DNA from: Liolophura sinensis
Taxonomy: Eukaryota; Mollusca; Polyplacophora; Chitonida; Chitonidae
Assembly (NCBI RefSeq): GCF_032854445.1
Contig: NC_088303.1
Coordinates: 21,707,501-21,771,500 of the forward strand
Reading direction: 5' to 3'
DNA length: 64,000 bases
A program made the position numbers and the translations under genes. Of the stretch, positions 1 to 11,136 are shown in pieces (within the stretch, counting starts at the first letter, position 1; each line of letters opens with the position of its first letter). The notes beneath the pieces were generated by a model. The model saw only the letters and a program-made list of their open reading frames with translations, made no database searches and was not told the DNA's origin.

Positions 1-536
1 GTATGCATTCCTCGCAGGTGCATGCCATAAAAAATTCTTATATGTACCTCAAGATGATAAATTACAAATAAAGTCAGCGTCAACATCCGCAGTGGGCGAC
101 TCCATTTTGCCTAAGAACTAGTCCTGAAGTCTTCTGGTTAGGAGGAGAATTGCCGTCAGAAACCGCCGAAGTGCAGTTCGTATATTTCCGGTAGAACTCT
201 TCTTCTCAGAAGGTAGCGAGCAGTACAGTTCGTTTTCCGCTTGACAATTGGGAAACAGGAATGTTGGACGTAGGTTCCTAGTTTACACGAACAAGCCGGC
301 AGTTTTAACGACTCTCATTGGTTGAGAGGCAACACAACCCCAGCATAAATTACAGGGTGTTAAAGAAGAAGGGCGCGATGAACTCAGCGATTTATGCCAG
401 CTTTGCCGTATTCAGGCTTTACGTGTATGTTGAGGAAAAATCGCAAAATTATGCAGCAGGCACCACCAGATAGAAAGAAATGTGCTCTTTTCAGCCCATA
501 GTGTCATGTTTTTAAGTTTTCTTCTCCTTTAAGAGT

Positions 537-1668
537 CCACTTTTACAGACTGTGACCAATGGGGTGGCATATTACAACCAACTTTTACAGAGAGTGACCA
601 GTGGGGTGGCATTTTACAATCCACTTTTACAGACTGTGACCAATGGGGTGGCATATTACAATCCATTTTTACACACTGTGACCAATGAGTTTATGTGTTA
701 GAATTAACTTCTAAAGACCATGATTACTTGGTAACCTGTTAAAATCTACCACTGCAGCCTGTGGTCAAGGGTGGGCAGTTGGAAAAACTAGGGTTACCCT
801 ACTGTTAGTCAATGAGCTCCTCAGATGTTTATTGTGAAAAGCTGCTTCTCCAATGAAATGACGTCACACTACCCTCAAGTTTAAAAGTCCCCAATGATGT
901 AATGTGTTAGAAGATACAAGTACCTCTGCATACTGGGGCCAGTCATGTTATGTAGTTAAGCTGTTTGCCTTTCAGTCGCAATGGTTCAGGAGACGGGAGT
1001 TTTGCATAAAGTTAGGCCCTATTACTTCTATCAGTATGACAAATGTCACGTGTGAAAGTTTGCCAATTACTTGCCAAAGTTCGGTAGTTTTCACTCCGGC
1101 TGTATCTGGTTTTCTCAACCCATAATAGTGTCCGTCATCGTACATGTATAAGTGAACAATTCTTGAGTATGACATTCAAATAAACCTGATAACTATCTCT
1201 ACAAAGCGCACATTGCTGACCCGGGTCAAAGCTAAATTGACCATGATTCTCTTGCTGTGAGTGAATACTACATGTACATGTACATGACTAGTCTTGCCAC
1301 TAAAAATTAAACACTGAAGTGAACAACAGACTACACGGCTTATGCTCAAGTTACTTTAGGCGGGAAAGGTTCCTAAGTTGTACCTACTGGGATGACATGT
1401 TAGAATGTATATCTGCTTATGATGTCTTATGAGGAGACGTGTTATAATTCACCTCCTTAGACCCTGATCAGTGGGGTGACGTATTACCTTGAGTAGACGT
1501 GTTAGAATCCAGCTTATCAAATATTGACCAGTGGGGTGTATTAAGTTTGCTAACCGAGACCAGTGGGGTGACGTGTTAGAATTCATCCTTACACGCCGTA
1601 ACCAATGAGGGGACGTTTTAGACCAACGGGGTTACGTGTTTGAATCCACCTCTACAGACCATTCATTA
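537..1668. repeat. Degenerate 42-bp tandem repeat array
   Basis: Four clear head-to-tail units lie at about 537-703, each built on CTTTTACAGACTGTGACCAA followed by a GGGGTGGCAT block and TTACAATCCA, with a spacing of about 42 bp. Worn units with the same GACCAGTGGGGTGACGTGTTAGAATCC core recur to about 1668, with unrelated sequence between. No coding potential was recognised. It reads as an old minisatellite that has diverged outward from its best-preserved core. Confidence 0.75.
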
Positions 1669-1939
1669 CCGGTAGCAATTATGGTGATCGACCTCCACAT
1701 ATCGTGGGTTAAGATTTATTTATCTGTTTGGTCCTGTATACATCCATTCTCAATAATATTTCAATTGTATACTGCAGTGGCCATGTTTATAGTCGACTGA
1801 AACCTGTCAGCGTGCACCCAGAGTAACCTGGCGATGTTAAAGGCCATACTGATGTATGGTTACGTGTCTATATCGACTGGGTATAATAGCGGTTTCCTGA
1901 ACGGATGTAAGGTTTACTTCAAGGATTCACTAAGCGAAA

Positions 1940-2380
1940 ATTGTCACTAGGCTATGCAGCATGGCACTAGAACTTTTATGTAGAGCACAAAAAGGTGCCA
2001 TACGGCACAGGACCGGTTCTTGGAGGTACCGGAGACGTTGTGGAATAACTGAAAAATAATGAACGTGTCAGTCCCAGATGGTACGGAACCATAGCACGTC
2101 GTTCTCCTTAAAGTTGGACAGGCTATATGCGTGTCTGTAGTACGAACAGTAAAGCGCGTAACTGAACGGATTAATGCTATACCGGTACTTAAGCACTTGG
2201 TTATGCAGGATGGTTCTAGCACTTACACAGGGCACTGGAAGATGCAGGGCGGTGCAGGACGGTACTGAGAGATACAGCTAAGGTAATGTTAGATCTGACA
2301 AATAATGTACGTTAGTTCCGAACGGTACGGAGCTATAACACACGTTGGATTCCAGAGATGCTTGATTTGCCAGGCGCTTC
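1940..2380. repeat. Two diverged copies of a ~260-bp tandem unit
   Basis: The blocks CTATGCAGCATGGCACTAG, an AATAATGAACGT segment and ACGGAACCATAGCACGT, starting near 1952, are echoed about 260 bp later as TTATGCAGGATGGTTCTAG, AATAATGTACGT and ACGGAGCTATAACACACGT. Identity is moderate, so this is an old duplication. No gene was seen here; the short open frames fall in the repeat. Confidence 0.45.
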
Positions 2381-2481
2381 AGAGATGAAAGTGTCTATAT
2401 TGCACTAGGCCGCACTATAGGCCAACCCAGTTGGGTCGTACAACAACAGGCCCATTATGTAACTGACTATGTTAAACTTAT

Positions 2482-2672
2482 ATGACTGGAATTTTACGCC
2501 GTACTCAAAAATATTTCACGTTTACGACGGCGGGCAGCATTGTAGTTGCAGGAAGAGCCCGCGGGAAGCCCACGACCATCCGCAGGTTGTTGCAACACCT
2601 TCTCAGGTATGGCCGGAGAGGAGGCCAGCATGACGTGAGCTTCAGCTCACTCATTTTGATCAAGATCCAGGG
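2482..2672 (-). mobile_element. SINE family A copy, partial
   Basis: Contains the family's central block TTTTACGCCGTACTCAA..AATATTTCAC, then a CGGCGGGCAGCATT block, the CCGCGGGAAGCCCACGACCATCCGCAGG block and a GGCCGGAGAGGAGGCCAGCATGA block. In this family the tRNA-like head is on the right when the element is read on the given strand, so its sense strand is minus. The head itself is missing or unrecognisable. Short frames here are by-products of the element. Confidence 0.7.
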
Positions 2673-3529
2673 CGTACCTGGCATTAAAAAACAGAGGTAA
2701 ACCATACGTATCATTTCCAATAAGAATATATCTGGTCAAATTCTGGGGTTGCTCAGATATATTTTGCATATAAAAAGCAAGCATCCACGATTACTTCCGC
2801 TCCACGTATCTTATCAAATGAAGCAAAAGAAGGCAAAACCCATCACAAGAGCAGTATTTTCCAAAGAAAACATAAATTTGCAATTCATAGTGCCACATAC
2901 TGTCGTGTTGAATGACTACCATATCAGACCTGATAAGGCCTCCCAGAAGAGCAAAAAAGCGCCACCTATGGCCCTCCGTATAAAGAGAACATAATTTCTC
3001 TCTAATTCGTCCCTCAGCCGAGAGAAATTATGGTTTTATCCACTGTAACATAAACAGTGTGAAAGAACAACATGAAAAAAATGCATTGAATCTGCACGAT
3101 ATGGTCTTTCACATGATACGTACTGTATTCAACGGTAACACGGTATTAAGTGACAGACATCCGTCGTTGATTGTTTTTTTTTTCTGCCAGACAATCTGCG
3201 CTAGGTTAGCCGTAATTGAAGGTGTTCTGACACACCCGTCTCATTTATTCTGAGCATGCATTCGGTATGAGCAAAGTTAATGGGTTTTTTATCCAAGGAT
3301 CTCCTGCCTCTACTTTCAGCCAGTCAGCATCGATCTTGTGTATGGTGTATTCCTGGTACACAGTTGGCTTTTCTTTGCGTCGACCCGTTGTAAGTTTCAT
3401 CAACCAAGCCGTGAATACCGTTGTATAATAACGTGATGCACAGATTCGTAATCTATATGGACATTGAACAGCTTTCCCAGAGCAGCATATGTATACGACT
3501 ATGGACGTGTGACATTTGTGAACTGTCTG

Positions 3530-3735
3530 AAAAAGAATGAAGTAATTTTTATTTGTGCATATGACAGCGGTCAGGGTTATTAGTGGAGGAAGCCTGAGGG
3601 TTTGGAATAAACCACGGACATCCTCCTGACACCGCTCCCCTGACTTGAAGCCACAGCCGAAACAACGAGAGCTGGATTTGAACACGCGACCTTTTTGGTT
3701 AAACGCGCTCTACGGTCTGAGCCAAATGACCGTCA
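3530..3735 (-). mobile_element. Old tRNA-headed SINE
   Basis: Read on the minus strand, about 3735 to 3640 forms a worn tRNA-like head with an A-box-like GGCTCAGACCGTAGAGCGCG and a B-box-like GTGTTCAAATCC. It is followed by a body that weakly matches SINE family A (a CCTCCACTAATAACCCTGACCGC stretch in place of CCTCCCACCATAATGCTGGCCGC). It is too eroded for a working tRNA. A 146-codon open frame running through it is taken as chance. Confidence 0.5.
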
Positions 3736-4199
3736 TGGTATAAGTGAAAATGTCTTGACAATATCATTAAAGAAGAATCGAATCAATAAATAAATCATTC
3801 ATCCAGCAAATCAATCTCAGAACTGACTCTTTCATTCGTGATGCCCTTATTTGTCAGCAACGCACAAAAAATACAGCGATAGCTTGTGTTGCGATATTTG
3901 ATGTCTGTGTTCACCAAACCGCTGTCTTGGAATTCTGTGCAATAAACAGAAGATATGGTCCTGTTGGTATTGTACTCACTGAATGGTTTTCCACCTGGTA
4001 CTGTGTTCTACAAGATTATTAAAGTGGATGTGTAAATTAAGTACATTTACCCGTCATTTTATCTCGCAACATCAACCACAAACTCTCCGAAAACTTGCAG
4101 GGATTCATCCATCACACTCGGCGCGTGAGGACTTGGGCTATAGAGTCAACTGGGGATTTCTGTATTTTATAACAGACTCAACATATTCGTGAAAACATT

Positions 4200-7100
4200 A
4201 AACCCCGAAACATGAAATCTACAGCAACCCGTGAACATTATGAAGAATAACCATATAAGAACCCATGCCATGTAAAAACAATGAAATTATAGACTGTACA
4301 GCTTAGCATTTATACATGCAAAGGGCGTATCCGTGTACTAAGCGCCACAAGTTTCAAGGGTAGGCTGGCGTGTTAGTCACACAACAGCCACCCCCACAAA
4401 TATCTTCATGCATGAATGAATCGCTAAATCTTTTTGCGCTTAAATGCCTGACAGCATAATAAATATCAACAAAGATGGAACTATGATAGGCGTGCCAGAT
4501 CTGTCATAAGCGAACATCTAATAAATTGCAGCGTAGGCTTCCGCAGCTGTGCCTGGTTACTAATCAGCAGGGTAGCCTTAGTCCTTCTCTCTTGCCATAC
4601 TGAAATATGCCATCTGACTATTGATTTATTTCTCTACTTTTTTGTATTTTTTCTGGTGGCAGGAATATTTTCATTTATTTATTTATTTTCGTATTTTTCT
4701 GTTTCCTGTGACAGGAGTAAATAGGCATGTGGCTAGCAAATTCCCTGATTTAAAGTTGCAGCCTAGAGCTAGATTCGAGCCTGTTACTTCGGTGAGAACA
4801 ACTCGTATATGTTAAACGAGCCAACAATGTCCCTGGTCTAATTTGGAGAAGGTGCAATATAAGCTTTGCTTAACTCATACATTCGTATTTGAACATTATA
4901 AATAGGTGGCTTTGGAAAATTGATTTGGATGTTGCGAATGGTCGGAAATTAACTGTCTTAATTCTCGAAAATGACTTCCGTCCTCTAAAATGCAACCAAG
5001 TTTATCTTTTACCTAAACGGTATTAGATTGTGAGGTGATGCCTACTTTCCCCACCCATAACCTTGCCGCCATTACATAATCGACATATTTCTGAGTATAG
5101 CGTAAAACGCCAAATAAATAAATGCACATGTAAATAAATATATGCCTGATTGGGTGTTAGTAAACAAATGTCCGAGTTTGTCACAAAACTATAAGTTTTC
5201 CTCAACAATAAAGCCTATGTCAGAATATAAGATCAACTTATGTAATGTGTACATTTGATTCGAAGCAAATATATAGGCCTACATTTGCATTCCGTGAATG
5301 CAAATATATACTCTCAATTAAAGTTACTGTGGCTCAAAGCTGACATTTCACTTTGTAAATGTTGTATCTTTTATTTTGGCTTTAACTCGTTAGAAATACT
5401 CCCCATCTGGTGGAAATGGTTTCAACCTAGATAGCAATTGACGTGCTAGCGGAAACCGCTAATTGTTTCCGAGTCCACGGAGTGAAGATGGCGGTGGAAT
5501 ACATTGGATTAGAAAAAGAAAACAAATATCTACATCATTAGCATGAATATATAACTCTATGATGTCAAAAGACTTAGCAAATCAACATTGTGTTCCCTAG
5601 ATGTGGACTCCATCGAACCGCAACGAGACCTCTGATGTCTCATTAGTGTTCACTTGCTTGGGTGAAATCAGTTATACATTTGACGAGAGCGTTTCCACCC
5701 AAATGTATATTGTTCGAGTTGATATCAAAATATAGCCATTATAATCATATATAATTTATGATGTATTTTGGGGGATCTAGTACATTTTTGTAGACTGAGT
5801 TGTTGTCATGTGAGACAACGAAAACTTTTTTGTGACAGATACAGACTGATGGTTCTTGAAATTTCACTGAAGCGCTCGAAAATTTTTCATTATTCCAGAT
5901 TCAAATTTTCCCACAATAATAATTTTTAACTTGGAAGCGGGTAATGTATAAAGAAAACATAATGCAAACGAGGCAAAGTAATTTGAAAATTAATGTACCG
6001 TTGGATATTAAACAATTGGAAACCAAAAACTTACCTGGAAATGTCTTTGGATGTTTAGAATTTTTAGAACATATTTATAAGAGAAATAGTCACTATATGG
6101 CGAAATACTCGGTTTGAGATTATGATTATGATTTGATGAATTGATTGTCTGAATGGTTGGTTTTTAACGCTATGTTCAAGAATATTTGCAACACTGTTTG
6201 TTTTGGGTCACGCGTCAAATGTTCTACTAAAAAATTCAGTATTAAATTAAGAATTGTTTGTTTATGTTTTATCTTTGTAATGTGTATATAGTTTCCAGGT
6301 TTGTTTTATATTTCTTTGGCATGCTTATCATCAAAGTTCATTTAGTGTGATCACACTGGGGACTATTGACTGAAGAGGATGTTGGGACTATTGATTTTGG
6401 TCGTCGATTTATCGTCAAAAGGCCTGGCCGAAATCCTTCACTGATACACGACAAACAATTTGTTGTTATAATTCTAAACCGCTGTAATGAATCCTTGCGT
6501 GTAAATCTGATCACACTGAACACATTTGATTTTAATTTCATGTTTGGGAAATGTTAATGTGAACAGCTATATTGAATACACAGAGTCCAGCAAAATTCGC
6601 GCATGTATATTTCATATACAAAATATACAATGTATTAAATAGTATAGGATATAGGTCTCTTGCATAATCATATTACAAGTAAAAACGATTGTGATTGGTG
6701 GAATAATAATTGAGTTTTGACAGGCGCGTCATCAGTGACGTTATCCCCATACGTCACTCATTTCTGCTGCGTCACGCCCGTCTCATTACTTATCCTTCAC
6801 CCTGAGGGAACGTAGGGTGAGGGACAACGAGGCTAAGGGTAGGGGCCTAATCCTGGAAGCATTACGGGTTGATATTAATGTAAGCTACCTGTGAGGCCAG
6901 TGCGAAATATTCAAGGTATGTGCAGTAACTGGTCCGGAACACCCCAGATAACATCACCGACGAGACTCGCTTATGGCTGGATAATAAATTGGTAAATAAT
7001 TGCTCAAAATATGATAGCCTTTCAAAAGTGAAATTTTTTAGCGATGACGGTCTGTTTAACGCATTAATTATTGGTCATGCTTCGTTGTGAATAAGCCTGT

Positions 7101-8570
7101 TTAATTAGCATAGCATGAAATAACCGACACCACTCATAAATCTACAACTTTACTACAAGCCTTGCAGGCCTATGTAACCTACACACGGGGGCACATATAT
7201 ACATGTAACAATTGGATGGAGTATTTTCTTTGAATTCGATCAACGGAAGAAAAATAGGACAAACTTTTGCATAATACCTTTCGTAATTTTCGATTAAAAT
7301 CCCCTGACACTTTGATTTTCGTTAAGTTTACCAGTTGGCACCACATCGCGCACTATTTTTAACTTTTCCAAAATTTTCCTGTATGGAATATCATATTGTG
7401 AGAACATATTTCTCCTATTTATGTGAGGGGAGGATAATGGAGGCAATCATACAGTTAATTTCAAATACTATACGAATCAAGTCACTCGTAATATCAGAAA
7501 CATTTCAAGCTAATTTTATTTGGTGCGAAAATATAAATAATACATTGAAAATAATACTGGCTCGTTCGAGGATGCTGTTTACATTGGCTTCCGTTTCACC
7601 TCATCATATGTTCATATGTTTTTTGTTACATCACTCATTAAGAAACCTGTCTACACGTTCACAAAAACTTTGTCTGAGGATCGAGCGGCGTAGGTATTTC
7701 TTCACGAAAGTTCATCTTCTACCGGATGCCCTCCTGGTCCTGAAAAGCGAAACTGGGCAATTCGTTCATCTGTCAAGCCATATTTATTTGGTATGTGTGG
7801 AATTGACGCTATTCATACACGCTGAGACAGTCAATAAATTATCCCTGCCTTCTTCATCCTGTTAGGCGTTGATACACTGATCCATCTGTCTGAATTACCC
7901 GCTCCATGTGAACGGGTATGCCGAGCGGTGCGGTCCAAAAAAATGTGTAAAATCCGAATTCTCGTGTCAACTTCTATGTTTTTATAATTACACTTCTTGA
8001 ACTGGTGGTTTCACAGGGTGAGATAGACAGGGAAAATTCCAGCGACTGATTTGGTAACAGTTTTCTTATAACACCGACGTCGGATGGGGGAGGCCTGTCC
8101 CCCGAGGGTGTATTGCTTGAATGACTGAGCCGATGGCTAAGAGTGCGAGGTGTAGGCGAGATCGCCATGGTGAATACTGGTGCACAGTTACAGATAGGAA
8201 GCACTATTATTAGTGCCAGGTGCCTGAAATAACTGGAGGAATTCTGCGCCAATTAGATGGACGGGGCAGACCACTTAAATCTGGAGTATGAGAGATTAGA
8301 TACATTTATGAATGGTCGAACATTTCAAAGCAGACAAACCATGCGCAGCTGAGTTGAAACAGAAGGGTCCTCTGCGCGCAAAACACGGCGATTACGTAAC
8401 TCTCTCTGGCAGACCAAATCAACCAATCGGCGGTCAGCTATCAACTTCCGAGTACGCCTCAAGATTGCTTCACGAGTCTCACAGTGCTAATTGCCTGAAT
8501 GCTGTCCTACCTTATGAAGCTATTAAAACAGCCAGAACTGCCGTCATCATCATTTGAGGCAGAGTACACG
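4200..8570. other. Intergenic, no gene recognised
   Basis: About 4.4 kb of AT-rich sequence. The longest open frame (7335-7865, 176 codons) has no recognisable domain, no repeat of any motif and a composition like its surroundings, so it is left as chance. Near 6735-6790 several CRE-like half sites (GTGACGT, TACGTCAC, CGTCACGC) cluster in a more GC-rich patch followed by a CCTCACCCT-type stretch; this could be regulatory but nothing downstream supports a gene. Confidence 0.4.
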
Positions 8571-8575
8571 CCCTG

Positions 8576-8680
8576 CATGGATAAAAGCGTTTTCGTTCGT
8601 CCAATGGAGACTTAAAGCATAGAGCTCGTCTTAGATCGGAGCTTGGCGGAAGGAAAGTGGAACAGGATCTTTTACCTACT
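8576..8680 (+). promoter_or_regulatory. Possible promoter and 5' UTR of the 8681 gene
   Basis: A TATA-like GGATAAAAG at about 8579 lies about 100 bases ahead of the ATG at 8681, leaving room for a start site near 8610 and a short leader. It is placed only from this motif and from the signal-peptide exon that follows. Confidence 0.3.
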
Positions 8681-9532
8681 ATGGCAACAGAATTTGAATT
8701 TGTACGGAAAATATTCTTCTGCGCTGTAATTGTTTTGTCAACAATACTTTGGAGTATAGGGTAAGTGAATTGTCTAATTTTTATTCACAGTTGGTCTCAG
8801 TCGTGATATCACGCCTCAAGTCTTTTGAATAGCCTTCAGTATGATGCTAATACAAATCAAACAATGATTTGGAAGAAGAAATTAACTTGTCAATAAAGCA
8901 CTTATATTACAGTCAAACTCGTATATATGGGGTTATACATAATATAGCAACATATGAAATAAACAAGCAGAACAAGCTATACATAGGCCTACATTCGACG
9001 GTCGAGTATGTTATGCACCTGTATTTCCAATTCCCTATTTTGAATCAGTTTCCACAGTAGGGCCTTGGTTCCCAGATCCTGTTCCAGAACATTTTGTTCT
9101 AAGAAATGCCAACGGAGAGTACAGACAATGTTGAGGTTTTTCTCGTACTTTAATATCCGTTGGCTTTAGAAAGATTCGGTAATGAAACGAATGTCATTGC
9201 TGCCTTTGCCACATTTCTTCATTTCTCCTAAAGAAAAAGAAACATACACTTTCGTGAAAATGTCACTATAAAGTTGAATACATTATCGATTATAATTCAA
9301 TTAGTTCACAACGTTACTTGTTCTGTTCTGTCATATAATAACATTTAGCCGATACTGTTGTGTAGCCATGCACACCGAAGACTATACCTGTCAGTTCCTG
9401 ACCAATGTGTCCCTGTATGCTGATCGCTTTTTATTCAAGAGCCAAGGCTGGATTATTACACAAGGTATAACAGGGTCTACTGTGCTGGACACCGTAACCA
9501 GCCGCTCTATAAAATTCAACTACAAAGTCTGA
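8681..9532 (+). CDS. Signal-peptide exon plus cysteine-containing exon (8681-8760, 9349-9532)
   Basis: The first exon (8681-8760, 26 codons plus 2 nt) starts at an ATG and encodes a charged N-terminus and a hydrophobic stretch (about residues 11-26, FFCAVIVLSTILWSI), typical of a signal peptide or anchor. It ends at a strong donor GG|GTAAGT. An acceptor ACATTTAG precedes 9349 and the phase fits. The second exon reads GRYCCVAMHTEDYTC.. with one N-glycosylation motif (NVS). If read through it stops at TGA 9530-9532, giving 87 residues. A weaker donor AAG|GTATAA lies near 9468 and would allow further splicing. The family is not recognised. It may be the 5' end of the furin-like gene downstream (phase does not join directly, so an exon would be missing) or an independent small secreted protein. 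Confidence 0.45.
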
Positions 9533-10869
9533 ACAGCTTTTTGAAGAGAGAAAACATATAATAACATATATTTCTCGTTATTAATGATATTTTGCAACAT
9601 TTGCATGAGAGAGGATTTATTGTAGAAAACTGAACTGCAACATAAATGATTATACCGTGAGCTATTTAACAACAGTTAAACACTTATGCAATATCACTGA
9701 CATCAGTATATGTAAGTACATGTTACTTGATCTACTTATTTGATGTTACAGTGATGCAAATATATCATTGAAATTCACACTTGATGGTATAAGGTGTAAA
9801 AATACGATTGTGAACTTATTATTACAGATATATTGGCTTTAGGCTTACTACGACTAAATTGAAATTATAACAAACTTGAATTCCACAAATGTTATAAGCC
9901 TGATGAACTTGTAGAAAAATTCAAATATTTCCTTATGGTTTTGCATTTTATGCATATATAGCATCCGTGTTCAGTTTGATCTTGGCGTTCATTAGTCGGA
10001 TAATTTGATACTTGAAAATTCAAGTTAATGGAAAGGAGGAATTTTGCTTTTCCAGTTAGGGAATTATTCAATCGTGTTTGACGAATATTGTTCGTTTTGT
10101 GGGAAACAGGATTTCCTCGTCTGCTATGTAGTCTTAATGCATTTAAACAAATATCTATAGTATTTTTAGTGTGAAACATTATGGACTAGTTTCTCTGCAA
10201 AATGAAGAATCCAGGATGAATTAATTGCATTGCGGATATTTCATATTTTATGCAAAAAATAAATTCATATGTTCGGTCTTAAATGGACTAGAATCACACG
10301 TCACCTAAATGAGTGCTTATATATATATAAGATACAAGTTATTCAAGAAAAAAGTATGAAGTTTGAAAATGGTTACGATTATGTTTTCAAAACTGTAGTC
10401 GTGAAAAATAGATATATACATAACTGATTTTTTAAATCAGCCTGTAATCTCTTGCAACAACTACGTTCATTTCATAACCAGGCAGATATAATCGCATTCA
10501 GTGCATTTTCATCTCTTAAGGCCCACTCATGCAGAGATGTTCACGTTGACGTCATGGTTTCCACATGGTCTATCTGTTTGGTTAACGTACTTACATGTGA
10601 TGTTTCTTCTAGAAAGTGTGCGATAGCTAAAAACACTGACAAATTACGTCTGTGGGCAAGTAACACGGGAAGTTCCACTCCACGGAAATGGTTTTCTTAA
10701 CCAGTGATATTAATCCGACAGCCACATTCAGTTATTAAACGGTAACATTATGTAGTGTATTACAGAAAAGATATACCTGTTACGAAAAAGTGCTTCATTT
10801 CAATTTCATTAGCACCTTTGGTCAGAACCCTTTTCTACACTTCATTTGTGTAGGCCAACTTTACATTTC

Positions 10870-11105
10870 ACTGAACAATATTACATTGCATTACGTCACT
10901 ATATTACATTACATTGTATTACATTACATCACTATTTTACATTACATTTGTTTCCTCCCACCATAATGTTGGCCGCCGTCGTGTAGGTGAAATATTCTTT
11001 TGAGTACGGCGTACTCAAAATAAATAAATAAATAAATACATTACATTTTACTACATCACATCACTCTATATCACATTACATTATATTACACGACATCACA
11101 TCCCA
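10870..11105. repeat. TTACA-rich simple repeat
   Basis: A run of TACATTACATT, ATTACATCACT and similar words, split by a short SINE insertion at 10950-11036. No coding content. Confidence 0.7.
10950..11036 (+). mobile_element. 5'-truncated SINE family A with target duplication
   Basis: Only the 3' end of the element is present: CCTCCCACCATAATG, GGCCGCCGTCGT, GTGAAATATTC, GAGTACGGCGTACTC and an (AAAT)n tail. It is flanked by the perfect 12-bp direct repeat TACATTACATTT at 10938-10949 and 11037-11048. This shows target-primed retrotransposition with 5' truncation and fixes the orientation and tail of the whole family. Confidence 0.85.
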
Positions 11106-11136
11106 TCCAGTTTTAATATTAAGCCCTTTATTCCAG

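Noticed and set aside
3245-3685. 146-codon minus frame
   Set aside because: It runs through a tRNA-headed SINE relic and shows no protein features.
7335-7865. 176-codon + frame, the longest unexplained frame in the first 20 kb
   Set aside because: No domain, no motif, composition like the surrounding AT-rich DNA, and no support from splice signals or paralogs.
7974-8252. 92-codon minus frame with a hydrophobic N-terminus
   Set aside because: Low-complexity Ser/Pro content, no cysteine pattern, no paralog and no promoter; not enough to call a gene.
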